Of a stretch of 64,000 bases of DNA, positions 1 through 11,775 are shown one piece after another. This DNA comes from Poa pratensis. Its lineage: Eukaryota > Streptophyta > Magnoliopsida > Poales > Poaceae. The number at the start of each line of letters is the position of its first letter. The first letter of the stretch is position 1. Below the pieces are notes generated by a model. That model searched no databases, was not told the DNA's origin, and saw only the letters and a program-made list of their open reading frames with translations. The position numbers and the translations under genes are program-made. The stretch covers positions 17,178,225 to 17,242,224 of the forward strand of contig CAMZMU010000107.1 in NCBI GenBank assembly GCA_947311845.1. The letters are read 5' to 3'.

Positions 1-203
1 CTCGCCATGGTCTTATCCTCCAAGATATTAAGTTCTTATGTAATAGGATTCGAGATGTGGTGTTCCATAAAACGAACAGGGAGGTGGAGGGGTGTGGCAG
101 CTGCGGTTTTGCGGCTAGAGTCTCCCCCATGCATTGATGAGTTGCTTGTAAAAGATTCTGCTGGTTTGGTCTAATAAAACTCCCTGTTCATCGCAAAAAA
201 AAA
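1..203 (+). mobile_element. 3' tail of a LINE-type non-LTR retroposon (5' part outside the window)
   Basis: The segment ends with an AATAAA signal at 173-178 followed 16 bases later by a run of nine A at 195-203, the signature of a reverse-transcribed polyadenylated RNA. Upstream, short open stretches in two frames read like the end of a plant LINE RNase H domain (an LILQDI segment, then FHKTNRE), but they change frame. A processed pseudogene is the alternative. The target duplication cannot be checked because the left end is outside the window. Confidence 0.4.
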
Positions 204-1204
204 GTATTAACGGCACAAAGAAGATGGCGAAGAAAATTTCAGTGCGCATCGATCCGAGGCCGGGACACAAGCCCACAACGGGAGAGAGCACACAAGAGCC
301 CTGTGGGTTCTGAGTTCTCTTGGGCCCGCCAGACACAGCGTAGCGCCGGTGCTGAATCCCGACCTCAGTGGGCTGCCGAGTGTCGATCTCGCAGTCGCAG
401 CTGGTAGCGGCCACACTTCACCTGCGGGCTGCGGATTCAGTCTGTCAGATGGAGCAGTAGACCGTCGCGTTCCATCCATCGGAAGGTTCGCCGCCAGCTG
501 CTCCGCTGAGACCTGGCGGCTGGCAGTCCTCTGCGGCCAGCTTCCGCGCAGACGCCGTACGGGAAACCTGTCGTCGATACGGTTGCAGCGCTGCAGTCTA
601 GTCTGCAGGAGCAATTAAAGGCACCTTGTTCATTTCCGCTGTGGCCAAAAGTCAAACACCATGGCAGAAGAAACCAGGTACTGATGGTGCCCTGCGTTTC
701 GTATCAAACACTAGTATAGAGATAAACATCGACCCGGATCAATAGCCTTTCGGCGATCGATCCATTCCCCAGCAAATGTTAATGCTGAGCTGCATATCAA
801 ACCGACAAAACCCTAGCAAGCTCTGTATTTTGTTTGGCACAACAGTTTCATGAACACTTCCATGACGAATGGACAGGAGACAACTGAAAAGACCACTTCT
901 TTCTTTCCATGAGGCTCTGGCACAGCACAAGCACATAGATGTTATATTTTCAAAGAATGAACAGACAGGAGATACAACAACATACATCTGCCTACCAGCA
1001 CCAAACCAAAAAAAAGGGCCTAATCTACCTATCTCAAGGTACCTTCTTCTTCGTCTCCCCTCCTGGGCTGCAGCAGATACGTCGATCATCATTTACCATG
1101 GCTGCAACGAACTTCACTAGCTCAAGGTACCTTCCCCTTTCCATCTACTCTAAGAGTCAGAGAGTCAGCTTGACATCGCTTCAACTAACGAGACCTGGAT
1201 CAGA
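204..1204. other. Intergenic stretch, probably including the 3' UTR of the cytokinin receptor
   Basis: No coding region is supported here. Bases 204-738 are GC-rich with several overlapping chance reading frames on both strands and no recognisable motif. The part nearest 1204 lies directly downstream of the receptor stop codon, which is on the minus strand, so it should contain that gene's 3' UTR. I could not place a polyadenylation site. Confidence 0.3.
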
Positions 1205-4200
1205 TCATGAAGCCGGATCAGTCTTTCCCACCACTAATCTGGAGACTGCTTGGTATAACTGCTGTTCATCAAACGGTTTGGACACGTAGCCGTCCATTCC
1301 TGAATCTATACACTTATCGTAGGTTGCCTGAATAACATCAGCAGTCATTGCCAGAACAGGTAAATGCCACTCCACAAATAAGGCACCTTCCTCTGAAGTC
1401 TTTGACTGCTCTCGCTTTTCCTCGTTCGCTTTCTTCTCTATTTCCCTTATTTGTCTTGTTGCCTCGAACCTGGAGAATATATCGTTGGCAATCGGTAGTC
1501 AGTACGATTGAGATTGTATTAAGCATGCAAACTTGACACTAAATACAATCTCAATCGTACCGACTGCAACTTCTTTTTCAACGTGAGACATTTGAACATG
1601 AATTATCGAGACATTTTTAGCCATTAATGACTACCAAAATTGCAACTTCAAATGTTTAACGTTGAAAAATAAATCACAATTATGTTCCTAGAGTACAGAA
1701 AAACATAATTGCAGTTCTTTTTCAACGTGAGACATTTGAATGGGCAAAGCAGTAAGAAGGCATAAAGCTAGAAATGTCGACTGCAGCACAAAATCTTACC
1801 CATCCATCTCAGGCATTTGAACATCCATAAAACATGCATCGAAGCAATGCGGTGGTTGAAGTAGGGAGATGGCATCCTTGCCACTTTCAACGCAATGAAC
1901 CTTGGCACCATACTTCTTTAGTGCAGCTTGAGCAACTCGCAGATTTACTTTGTTATCATCTACAACCAATATGTTCTTCCCAACCAACAAGCTACGGAGA
2001 AATGAAGGCCTGTTTTGATTTTCTTTCCGTACAGGTATCTCCACTTGTAGCAACTGTTGAAGACAAGATGCTATTGTGCTAGCTCTGATAGGCTTACACA
2101 TCACAGCACCGAACGTGGATCTGTACTTGTCCTTATCAGCTTCGGATGTGACCAAAAGAATCAACTTGGGCAACTCGTGTACCTGACCATTCATCCTGAG
2201 AGCATGTAAACGATTCAATAACTGAATATCTGTCTCGGGCCTCCAGATGTCATCCTCAATAAAAAGCATGGACGGTTTTTCTCTGCAAGAAAATAAAGTT
2301 AATGGGGGAAAGGAGACTCAGCAGGCGTCCAAGAAACTTTATGGTGCATGAATAGTAATGGTAGCGAGCATCAGTTCTGGTCTTTCAAAGGTCTTATAGT
2401 TTATCAAAAAAAATTTGTTGGACAAGCACCTGCTCTGTCCAATTGTTTCCCATGCAATGCAACAGTGCTTCCATCGGCCGGATAGCTAGGATCTGAACTG
2501 AGCTTCTTACTCACACGTTGTAATCTCTCTCAATATTATACTCTATCTAAGGCCGCAATGAGAAGGAATAAGCACGAACAGAAATTGTGTCATTCTTGCT
2601 TTTCTTTCATTTGACTCACAAAGAAATTCCGGACATTTCATCAACTATAACTTAACAAACACCCTGCACGACTGACTAGGTGTTAATGTGTTATGATACA
2701 TATGTCTATATTTAAAAGGATTATATTTGTTGTTTATAATGTTAGATAATATGTACTTCCTATAAAGAAATTATATGAACGTAGTTTAAATTTTTCTACC
2801 TCCCTGCCTCTTACTAATATAGGTTTTTTAGCCTCTCAGAGCCATGTGAAATATCTTCTTGTATTAGTAGTAAAATATCATTTGCTACCTTTGGTCCAGC
2901 TTATATCATTGGAATGGTTGATGATATAGCTAGTAATCAGTTACGCTATTATTTGTCGTCTGTCTCTAAAATATAAATAACAAGTTTTGTTAGGCACTGA
3001 AAATGACTGGACAGAAACTCACCTCGACTTTGTTGCACCGTTTTGCCCAAAGGCTTGAATTCCCATACTCATATTATTCACAACTTGAACAATTATGCCC
3101 AACCTGTTAAGGTGATATCTAGTGACAGCACTACGTACAGGTTTCCCATCTACCAAAATTACCTTCATTCCCTAAAGGCGGTTGGTAGTGCCTCGCACAA
3201 GCTCCTCTCTGAATCACTTAAAGTATCTTTGGATGTACGCTTCACAACGGCTGAGAATGTAAATGTACTCCCAATGGAAGGACGACTAGTGAAACTTATT
3301 TGTCCACCCATAAGTTCGGCCAAACATTTGCTGATGCTTAAACCGATGCCAGTTCCACCATAGTTCCTTGAAGTTGAACTATCCGCCTGCATAAAAGGCA
3401 TAAAAACACGATCTTGTGCTTGCAGTGGGATACCAACACCTGTATCTTCAATGCTTATCATCAAGGTCACATGATCGGCATCCACTTGGTTAGATTTTCC
3501 CCCTCGAGCTCATCCGATAGTAACTCCTTATCAGAGAGCAGCAGCTTAAAATATTCCCAGCTATTTCGTTCATCCGCAGCTTGAAACCCACTCAATGTAT
3601 TGAAGGCACCATTAGCTGTAGAGTCAAATTTACAATCTTTTCCGTTGAGAGTTCCATTAAGGACCCGATTCGCTTCCGCGTTTGGGTTCTCAGCCAAAGA
3701 GACCCGCACAAAAACATGACCCCGTTCTGTGAACTGGACAATTAATAGTGAACTCAGAACATTTCTTAAAGTTTGTTAACAGAACTGAATATAGAAAACT
3801 GAAATAGTGAAGTTATAAAGTATGCAAACAGCAGGAAAATGCCATGGTATCAAAAGTTGACTGCTTACTTTGACTGCGTTGCCCACCAAATTTGTTACTA
3901 TCTGTTGAAATCTCCAAGGATCACCAATGACAAGTTTTGGAACATCATCACACACAAACACTGCAAGCTGCGGTAACAAGAACATTAGGAAATGACATGC
4001 TGCACGAAAGGAGATATAGGAAAGATAGGTATGTATGTAACTGAATCATTTGTTCGCAGTCAAGTGCAAAAAATTAATGCAAGCAGTCCATGGCCATTAT
4101 GACTAAGAGTGCAGAGGAACCATATTTAATGCTCTATGCTTGTAATACTTCCTCCCTCTCAAAATACATTGTCTATGATTTTCCAAAGTCAAAATTTACA

Positions 4201-7200
4201 AAGTTTGACCAAGCATATAGAAAAATGTAAAAATGTCTACAATACCAAATGCATCTAATGTGAAAATAGATTTCATGGTAGTTCTAATAATATTGATCCG
4301 ATATTGCAGATGTTGATCGATTTTATATATACCTGGTCAAACTTTGTAAAGTTTGATTTCGACCAAAAATTATAGGCAGTATATTTTCGGAGGGTGTGAG
4401 GGAGTAGTAAGATACCTCTATGCTCTTCTCTTTTAACTTTGAAGGAAACAAAGAGATCACATCGTCCATGAGTGATCGCAAGTCAAAGGGCACTGCCTCA
4501 AGTTCAAGCCTTCCAGCCTCAAACTTTGCTCGATCAAGGACATCATTTATCAGTCTTATCAAACTTTTGCCACAACCCTGAGCAGTCTGAGCAAAATCCT
4601 TCTGAGTCATAGTCAGATCTGTCCCCAAAAGCATGTCCAGCATTCCTACAGTGAAAGGTAATATTTTCAGATTGCCTAGTTCTCGGAGTAGAAATATATA
4701 GGTACCCGAAAGGAAATCTTCGTACCAAGGACGCCATTCATAGGAGTTCTGATTTCATGTGATACGGTTGCCAGAAACTGAAAATAAGAAAACTTGCATC
4801 AATATATAATTTCATATGTATGCAAGAAAGCCAAGTAACTCAAAATAGCAAGTGACAAACCTGAGACTTTGCAATATCAGCAGCTTCCGCTTGAGTTTTG
4901 AGCTCTTCCATCTTTCTACAATCTTCTGTAACTTTGTCATACCGAGACCATGCAGCACAAATTATATACCCCACAAGCATCCATATGACGAAAGCGCCCA
5001 GGGGATTACTAATGGCAGACAACGGCAAAGGAGGCGTTTGCATATAGCTGCACGGGTTACAAAAATTAGTGGAAGGACAAATGAGGCAACAAAGTTAGTG
5101 TCTCTGGAAGAAGCTACCCACCTGCACCTCATTTCGTGCCTCCTAAATGGATCTCCAAAATCAAGCATGCTAACATGCAAGAGGCCAACTTTATCATCTG
5201 GTGTTTGAGATCCATACATAGCCATAGGTTCTGAAGCATTTGTGACATCGTACACATTCACCAATATATCCTGATTGCCAGCAAGTTTATTCAACAAATT
5301 ATCCACAAGCGTCTCCACATCAAAAGCTCCACCAAGATAGCTGTTAGTGGGGGATTCGATTAGAAGAAAGTCATAAAACTACACCCAATAAACAGTTAAA
5401 TTGTCATCCATGCTATGTTTATGGTAGTAAATATGGCAGGTCATCGCACTAGAAAGACCTCTCTACTGCTGAATGAGACAAAGAGGGACAATAAGCTATG
5501 ATATAGGCTATGTTTGGTTTTGAGCCAAAGTCAGCCCTGCCAAAAAATTGGCCTGACGGTGACTCTTTCGCGGTGGTGTATTTGGACGCACAAAAATTGG
5601 CTAGCCCAGCCTATCATGTGCTGGTTGGGGCTGAAAGCAAACGTAGTAACATACCGATAAAGAAATAATGATACACTAATGCAAATTCTCTAGGTTATGT
5701 CAAATTATCCAATGAATCATCCGCTTTGATGCATCTGAGTATTGTATAGCCAACACTAAAGGATGGATATACAAATTCAGGATCTACAAATGACAAACTA
5801 TGAAAGACAGTTCAATAATCTCACCCGGCAGTTGCTTCCACACGTTGCTCAACTGACGCATCAGCCGGTAGATCAGGGCGATACACAGCAAAAGTGAGCA
5901 CTACCCCTAAGTGGTTTGACCCAAGAAGCCGAAATGGGTTTGTCAATACAGGTTTGCCGGTAGCCCTTGTACGCAAGATGTTTTCTCGGTCCTCCTACAT
6001 GAGAAACAAATATATCAGATTCACTAAAGAAAAAAATGGCAACACGACATCTCCCCTGCCCTCAATTAACTAGATCGATAAAAAGAAGAAAAAAACATCA
6101 GGCAATAAGAATTCAGACCTCCCCAGACATCATGTCCATGCGTGCAAGGTACGAGACCGTGTCCTGCGAGAAGATCACCGGGGCATACTCATCTTGGAAA
6201 GCTGCCCCTTCTCGATTCATTGTCTTCATAATCCATCCATGCTGTCTTTCAAACATTTCCTTCTCATTAGGGAAGATGCGCTGTGCGTATGCCACTCCAT
6301 TCAGCAACGGACGCTCGAATGATGTCATTGCCGTATATTTCGCAAAAGTATCCTGCAGCAAACATGTCACAAAAATGTAGAGTAAAACAATCTGGCAGCA
6401 AACTAATATACTACTCCCTCCGTAAATATAAGATGTTTTAGATGGAGTATTTCACTACGGACTACATACGGATAGAAATGAACGAATCTACACACTAATA
6501 CACGTCTAGGTACATCCGTAGCAGAAAAATGATAAAACATCTTATATTTGATACTGATGTAGTATGATTAAATGACCAAGAGCATCCAAGAAAAAAAGAA
6601 ATAATAAAGTTAAAGCTGCATCTAATCCATGTGAGAAAGAACGAAGTCATCAAACAAATCAGATTCCAACTAGGGCCACCAACCAAATTAGGGCATTCCT
6701 CGTTGTTGCCTGTTGCAACAACCAGAATGTGCCTTAAAATACCATATTGCCTTGCCAAGGTAGCACTCCTAAAAGTCTAAAGCTACCACTAAGAAATCAA
6801 CAAAAGCAGAAGTTTCGGAACTCCGCCAAACACCTTTAGGGAACACTATTTTAGGAGAAGAAAGTAGGATCAATCAAGAACGCATTCACTAGACAACCGC
6901 AGCCAGCGATACATCGCTACGCCGGTGGCATTTCTCGGCATAAACAAAAGGGAGTCAAGCACATTGCCTAAACCCAACCATTAACCACTCTATCTAAAGG
7001 AAAAACAATGCCTCCACCAACCTAGCAGTTCAGAGACGTCTCTGACCGAGCCTGTTGCTCGGAGCATATAGAGATAGAAAAAAACGCAACCGCTCCAAGA
7101 TCAACAGGCCCACAACGAACCGACTAAAAACAATAATGTGTCGAGCGCTAAACGACTAGCCTGCAAGTCTGTAAGCACCAATCGAGCCACCACGAGGAAA

Positions 7201-7695
7201 TATGCTTTTTAAAATGCAATGTTTAATAGTACCAGCTTGTTTAGGATCTGCCATTGCCGCAGCATCGGGAGCAAACCGCAGACACATGAACGAAGCGCAT
7301 CGAGGAACATTGAATGAATCCACCAAAGAGTTGGTCTTTACCTGGTCGATGGCGGAGGGGTTCTTCTCGAAGTGGAAGATGGAGATGAGGATGGAGAGGG
7401 CGTGGACGTGGTTGACGGTGACCCCGAACTGCTCCTGCAGCATCCTGGCCCGCTCCTCGCACATGTTGACGAGTCGCTCCTCGGCGCGGTCCATGGTCTC
7501 CCGGCGCAGGTGCCAGCGCACGGCCGCCGAGCAGGCCACCGCCAGCGCCAGCCAGACCACCACCGCCAGGCGCCTCCACCTGATCCTCGCCAAGAACCTC
7601 TCCATCCCTCCGCCGCCGCCGCCGCCTCCGCCTCCGCCGCCCTTCTCCTCCTCTATCACCATCCCCAATTTACAGTACTTGCTGCTGTTCCCCAT
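1205..7695 (-). CDS. HK4: Cytokinin receptor histidine kinase, AHK4/CRE1 type, 11 exons
   Basis: Membrane receptor that binds cytokinin through its CHASE domain and starts a His-Asp phosphorelay. Exons on the minus strand: 7695-7342, 6352-6119, 5994-5825, 5340-5122, 5047-4861, 4777-4726, 4645-4416, 3967-3869, 3733-3023, 2282-1800, 1469-1205. All introns are GT-AG and phases fit. Visible in order: poly-Gly leader, first membrane segment (about residues 43-59), CHASE domain including the LTF threonine (about 230) altered in Arabidopsis wol, second membrane segment (about 343-359), H-box [10 protein letters not shown] (His about 395), N-box [26 protein letters not shown], and a receiver with [14 protein letters not shown] (Asp about 906). 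The start could also be the second Met at 7605. Exon 9 has two one-base frame breaks, near 3499-3503 and 3170-3172. The exons total 3004 bases, and two added bases give exactly 1002 codons. The clade is assigned by remembered similarity to AHK4. I think the gene is functional and the breaks are sequence errors. Confidence 0.93.
1497..1740. repeat. Hairpin and repeated 30-base motif in the last receptor intron
   Basis: Two arms, 1497-1520 and 1542-1565, are reverse complements over 24 bases with one mismatch and a 21-base loop. Just beyond, a motif containing TTTTTCAACGTGAGACATTT occurs at 1566-1596 and again at 1711-1740, with a partial inverted version around 1647-1670. The block looks like remains of a foldback element or MITE, 28 bases from the splice acceptor of the final exon. 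I do not recognise the family. Confidence 0.6.
4146..4409. mobile_element. Stowaway-like MITE in receptor intron 7
   Basis: Ends resemble the Stowaway/Mariner consensus: CTTCCTCCCTCTCAAAAT on the left and GGAGGGTGTGAGGGAGTA on the right, with TA at both borders. Internal GTCAAA and TTTGAC segments are arranged as inverted repeats, as in foldback MITEs. No coding capacity. The element sits between exons 8 and 7, close to the donor of exon 7. Confidence 0.7.
5514..5647. mobile_element. Short terminal-inverted-repeat MITE in receptor intron 3
   Basis: The left end CTATGTTTGGTTTTGAGCC and the reverse complement of the right end CTACGTTTGCTTTCAGCCC match at about 15 of 19 positions. Ends of this kind (variants of GTTTGGTT) are common in grass hAT and PIF-type MITEs. 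Superfamily is uncertain because no clean target duplication is visible. Confidence 0.5.
6412..6564. mobile_element. Stowaway MITE in receptor intron 1
   Basis: TA followed by CTCCCTCCGTAAATATAAG on the left. The internal ATAAGATGTTTTA is matched by the inverted TAAAACATCTTAT near 6531-6546, and the element closes with TA at 6563-6564. The right end has decayed away from the GGAGGGAG consensus, so this is an old copy. Confidence 0.7.
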
Positions 7696-8892
7696 CCCAC
7701 CGCTCAGTGGCTACCATATGCTTGTGGGAATGCGCGCGCGACGACCGCTGAGCTAGCCAGAGAAAGCAAGCAAGCGCTACTACCCAGAAAGAATAACAAG
7801 AAGCAGCGAGCGAGAGAGAGAGAGGGCAGCGGCGCGGCGCGGCGCGGAGGGGTTGGGTGGAGGGGCGGCGAGGCAGGCAGGCGTGGGTCTCAAAAGAAAC
7901 GAGCTTTCGCGAGTTCCCAACGGAGACAGCTGCGCTAAAATAATTAGCCCGCGCACTGATTAAACCCGCATTAAACAATCCCAAGCCGCAGCAGCACAGC
8001 AGCGGCTAGCTCTCCGGTAGTAGTACACCCCAGGAGCTCGCCGTTGGGAGGGGCGCTCGCCGAAACGGATTTAAAAATTGGGGAGGAATCGCATCGGGAA
8101 CTCTCTATTTTTCTCTGCAGCAAATGTTGGGGACAAAGGCCGCGTGGCGTGGCGCCCCGGCCGCAGATTAAAACTCGCTGCTATAGGCTCTCGGCCAGCC
8201 TCCTGCGACACTGGAGCCGCGGCCGACGATGCGAGCTATAGCTAGCCCCGGGCGGTCCAACGGAGCAGGGGGAGGAAGCGGGGAGGCGGCGGGTAGGGCA
8301 GGGCTTTATTTTGAAGGGTGGCGGTGGGGGATCGGCGGCGGCGGCGGCGGTAGAAGGAGTGGACAGACGCTGCTGCCGCTACCTGGTACTAGCACAAACC
8401 TACAGCTGGACTGGGGCTCGGAGGTGATACTGCGACAGCGACCGTGGCGGAGGCGAGAGATGGAGGAGGAAGCTTGTGGCCTTGTGGGGCATGGCTGCTG
8501 CTAGGACTACTAGTCTCCAGCTCCAAGGTGCCAAGTCCTTTTGGATCACGTGGCGGGCAGAGTGCGGGGTGGCCAAACAAACGCACCCGTGGTCCGTCAG
8601 TCTGATGGATGCACCAAACCAGGAGGACTCTCGGGTGGTTTTCCTTTTTGTTCTCTTGCTTAATCTCTGTTGCTCTCCTGGGTCCTGGGGCTTGTTTTTT
8701 CCTGCACGAACACGCAAGCTAAAAGCGACGCTGACACTCCCGCAAAACACAATGTGTGACAACAAAAATGCCACGACAGACAATGAAGTTACCTCGCAAG
8801 CACATTGTACACGCAAACTAATCAGGACGAGTGGATGCACAATCATAGGGGAGTGTCACCTCGCATCGAAAGAAAATAGACTCCTCCTGTTA
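7696..8892. promoter_or_regulatory. Upstream region of the cytokinin receptor gene (promoter and 5' UTR by position)
   Basis: The receptor start codon lies at 7695 on the minus strand, so its promoter and leader must be here. Visible features are a GA microsatellite near 7809-7826, GCGGC-rich sequence at 7828-7880 and a CGG run at 8333-8350. No TATA box or binding site can be defended from sequence alone, and no separate coding gene is supported. Confidence 0.4.
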
Positions 8893-10032
8893 GAGCATCT
8901 TCAACTGGTAAAATCCAGCCCCGTGTCCGCGGACAGAGCCCGACAGCCTCAAATGTTGACCTCTTCAATTAAGACCTCAAAATTTCATTCCTTAAATCCA
9001 TATAACTACATGTGTATCGTCCCTTGTTTGTGTCTCATGAAACCACGGTGTGCCGGCGATGGCGCGGAGAGCTCATGGTGGTTGGGAATTGGCGGGGGGA
9101 ACTCGGGACGTTGGCGACGGAAACGCTCGACGAAAATAGAGAGGGCAGAGCCTACGGGACGGAGGAATTCACGGACCGGACAGCCGCCGGGCGTTCGCGA
9201 AAGCCACGGAAGGGACGGAGACGGTGGAAATGCTTGGCGAAAATGCGACGAAATCCGACAGCCGCTGAGCTCTTGTCGGCCCAAATCTGGTTGAGGAAGT
9301 CCGGACATAGAGTGTATTTGTGTCCCGGCCATCGAAGAAAGCGGGGTTCGACGGCGATGCGGCCCCCGGCGTGGTGGTGTTCCCTTGACTTGCGCCGCCA
9401 CCGGGCGCCATCGATGAGCTCAAGAAATCGATATGCCGTTTCCTGGCAGCCGCGCTCGTGCGCCGTTCTCTCCTGTCGATGGTGGCCGCCGCTCGACGTT
9501 CCAGCTCTTTGTCCCAGGCTTCATTGGACATATCAGGCGGCCGGGCGCGGGATTTTCGCGGGGCGAAGTAACCGGTGATGGCACCGCGACCCCTTGCAGC
9601 GCTGCCACCCCTTGCAGTGTCCCGTCGTCACGCTCCGCCGCCGTGAGCTCCGCCACGGTTGCGCTTGATGGGTAACATCGCAGCCCGGACGTGGATCGCC
9701 CAAGATGGGAAAGGCGGAAAAGGGGTGGGCGAGGGAGGCAAATGGCGGGAGAGTGAAAATGGCGAGGAGGGAGGGGAAAGTGATATTGTCAGCGTCGTGT
9801 CGCTGATGCGTCGGGCCCGGTCATCAGTATCATACATGGTTGCGTTGCCGCGCGTTGCCGGCGTGCCCGCTTGCGTCCCTAGAACATGTGCGCGAAGCGG
9901 GGTTGCCGGACGTTCTATTGGGACGTGCCGGCAAATTTCGGCCCATTGGGCGCGCCGCTGGGTGGGGGTTTGGTGCCGGCGCGCCCAATAGGCCTATTGG
10001 GAGCGGAGTTGGGCGCGCCGGTGGAGATGCTC
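8893..10032 (-). mobile_element. PIF/Harbinger-like non-autonomous element
   Basis: The element starts GAGCATCTTCAACTG and ends with a sequence whose reverse complement is GAGCATCTCCACC. The borders are TTA on the left and TAA on the right, fitting the three-base T-W-A targets of this superfamily. The interior is GC-rich and holds a minus-strand frame beginning MSNEAWDKELERRAA at 9531. I cannot identify this protein; no DDE transposase motif is visible. The same end sequence recurs at 46501-48057 and at 51352. Confidence 0.65.
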
Positions 10033-10333
10033 TAAAACGTCATAGCGTTGGCATGCCTATCGGCTCTAAGTGTCCAAGTTTTTCATTTTAGAAAGAAGGA
10101 AAAGTTGTGGCTTTTGAATCAGAAGATAACATCGCTAATGCATATGGTTCTGAAATCTGAATAAGTAATTTATGCTACGTTGTTTACTTCATCTTCTGAT
10201 TTTTTTATACATGCAAACTAACCATGAGTGGTAGTAGATGAACATTCGTATCAGTGGACACCTCGCAAAAAACACCTCCTGCTATGGATAATGAACCGGT
10301 GAACCATTGTTCCCAGTTGAGTGGCATGCGTTT
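10033..10333. other. Spacer without identifiable features
   Basis: AT-rich sequence between a Harbinger-like element and a pair of MITEs. No reading frame, RNA gene or repeat boundary could be supported. Confidence 0.4.
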
Positions 10334-11190
10334 AGAGTAAGTACAATAGTACAGTCAACAGCTGGCTATAAGAGATTACCATGTCATTTATAGCTAACCA
10401 TATAGCCAATATGTACAATAGTTAGATATAAGTATGTATTACTTTATTAAGATATGGCTCACCTCTCACTCTCACAAAGTGTCTAAGAGCACGTGCTAGA
10501 GCTGGCTCTTGCATGAGACTAGTCACAAAGGGGATATCATAGGTGGTATCATGCATGCCATGTTGGCAAAAAGCTGACGTGTCACTGCAATTAATGATGA
10601 GAGAGGTGATAGTGGTATTATAGGTAGATACCGTAACATAACGGATTTCAATGCAATATGAGTCTACAACCTAATTAATATTGTATTATATGATACCACA
10701 CATATGTTACTATCCATTGTGAAGGTGGTAACATAGACTAGTATCATAGCATGATACTACTATATGATACTCCTCATTGTGACTAGTCTGAGAGTCCACT
10801 TCCATTCTCTCTTCTCTTCTCTCTCCTCCATGTCATTCAACAAATATTATTTTAACTCTTATAGCCCGCTTACATAAGCTTATTGTACTTGTAGAGCAAG
10901 TACAATAAGATCCAGTCAGCAGACTGTAAGGATTTAAATATTATATGTATGCTTACATGGAGGAGAGAGAGTAGGAGAGAGAGTGGAAGCGGGCTCTTAT
11001 GCAAGAGCCAGCTGCAACACGTGCTCCTAGGCACTTTGTAAGAATGGAAGGTGGACTAACTATAAATAAATTAGTCCATATTTATAGCCAACTATCGTTT
11101 AGAACAAATACTTGTTGGCTATTAGATTGACTATAGATGACATGACATCATCTTATAGCCAACAGCCGGCTATACTATTGTACTTACTCT
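10334..11190. mobile_element. Two abutting MITEs of one family, the first carrying a nested MITE
   Basis: The block begins AGAGTAAGTACAATAGTACAG and ends with the reverse complement of AGAGTAAGTACAATAGTATAG. In the middle, near 10881-10911, TTATTGTACTTG and CAAGTACAATAA meet with only a few bases between them, so two copies lie end to end. Internal AGAGCACGTGCTAGAGC and its inverted counterpart at about 11000-11030 support the relationship. A different element at 10517-10788 is inserted in the first copy. No coding capacity. Confidence 0.65.
10517..10788. mobile_element. MITE nested in the first copy of the MITE pair
   Basis: The terminal inverted repeat is GACTAGTCACAA, matched at the right end as TTGTGACTAGTC. 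The three bases TGA flank both sides. The interior is rich in GGTATCAT and ATGATAC motifs. Similar GACTAGTC-ended MITEs are frequent in grasses; the superfamily is left open. Confidence 0.65.
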
Positions 11191-11648
11191 AAACGATCTT
11201 GCGGTTTGTGAAGACGAGTAGAGTAAATGGCATGTCGTGGCACGTACTAGGGCCTGAGGTTTATTGAATCGGAGGGTACTTTGGGCAATAAATCTACGTG
11301 CGCAAGTACAACAACAGAGTACTCGTCTCTGGATTTGGTGGAAGATGTTACTGTTCCGCCTGTCTCGCGGAAAGAAAAGAACAAAACACACTCGCTCCGT
11401 GGGCCGCCACGGTTGCTGCCACGTAAGCCGTTGAAAAACACCCGTCAGAAAAGGCTTGCTTGTCTCAACTCTTGAACTTAACTACTGAAAGATGATCAGT
11501 GCACTGCAGAATCAAATCTAGTCTGATTTTCTTATGATCCACTTGGCAACTTGTTTTCTGCTTGATTGCAACTGAGACATTTTCCTTGGCTACTCTTAGA
11601 AAAGTCCCCAGTTGATCTAACTTCCCCACGTAGTAGTACCGATATTAC
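11191..11648. other. Intergenic spacer
   Basis: Short chance reading frames occur on both strands, the longest under 75 codons, without recognisable domains. No gene or repeat is supported. Confidence 0.35.
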
Positions 11649-11775
11649 TACTCCCTCCGTCCAATAATATCCGTCTCAAGTTTGATAAAAAGTGGATGTA
11701 CCCATACATGTTTCATGTCTAGATACATCCACTTTTTGACAAACTTGAGACAATTATTATTGGACGGAGAGAGTA
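11649..11775. mobile_element. Stowaway MITE, well preserved
   Basis: TA flanks a 123-base element starting CTCCCTCCGTCCAATAATAT and ending ATTATTGGACGGAGAGAG. The arms GTCTCAAGTTTG and CAAACTTGAGAC are perfect inverted repeats, so the RNA would fold into a long hairpin. This is the best Stowaway example in the window. Confidence 0.85.

Noticed and set aside
7202..7938. Long plus-strand frames opposite the first receptor exon
   Set aside because: They are the GC-rich antisense of exon 1. The minus-strand reading has CHASE homology, correct splice phases and a continuous 11-exon model.
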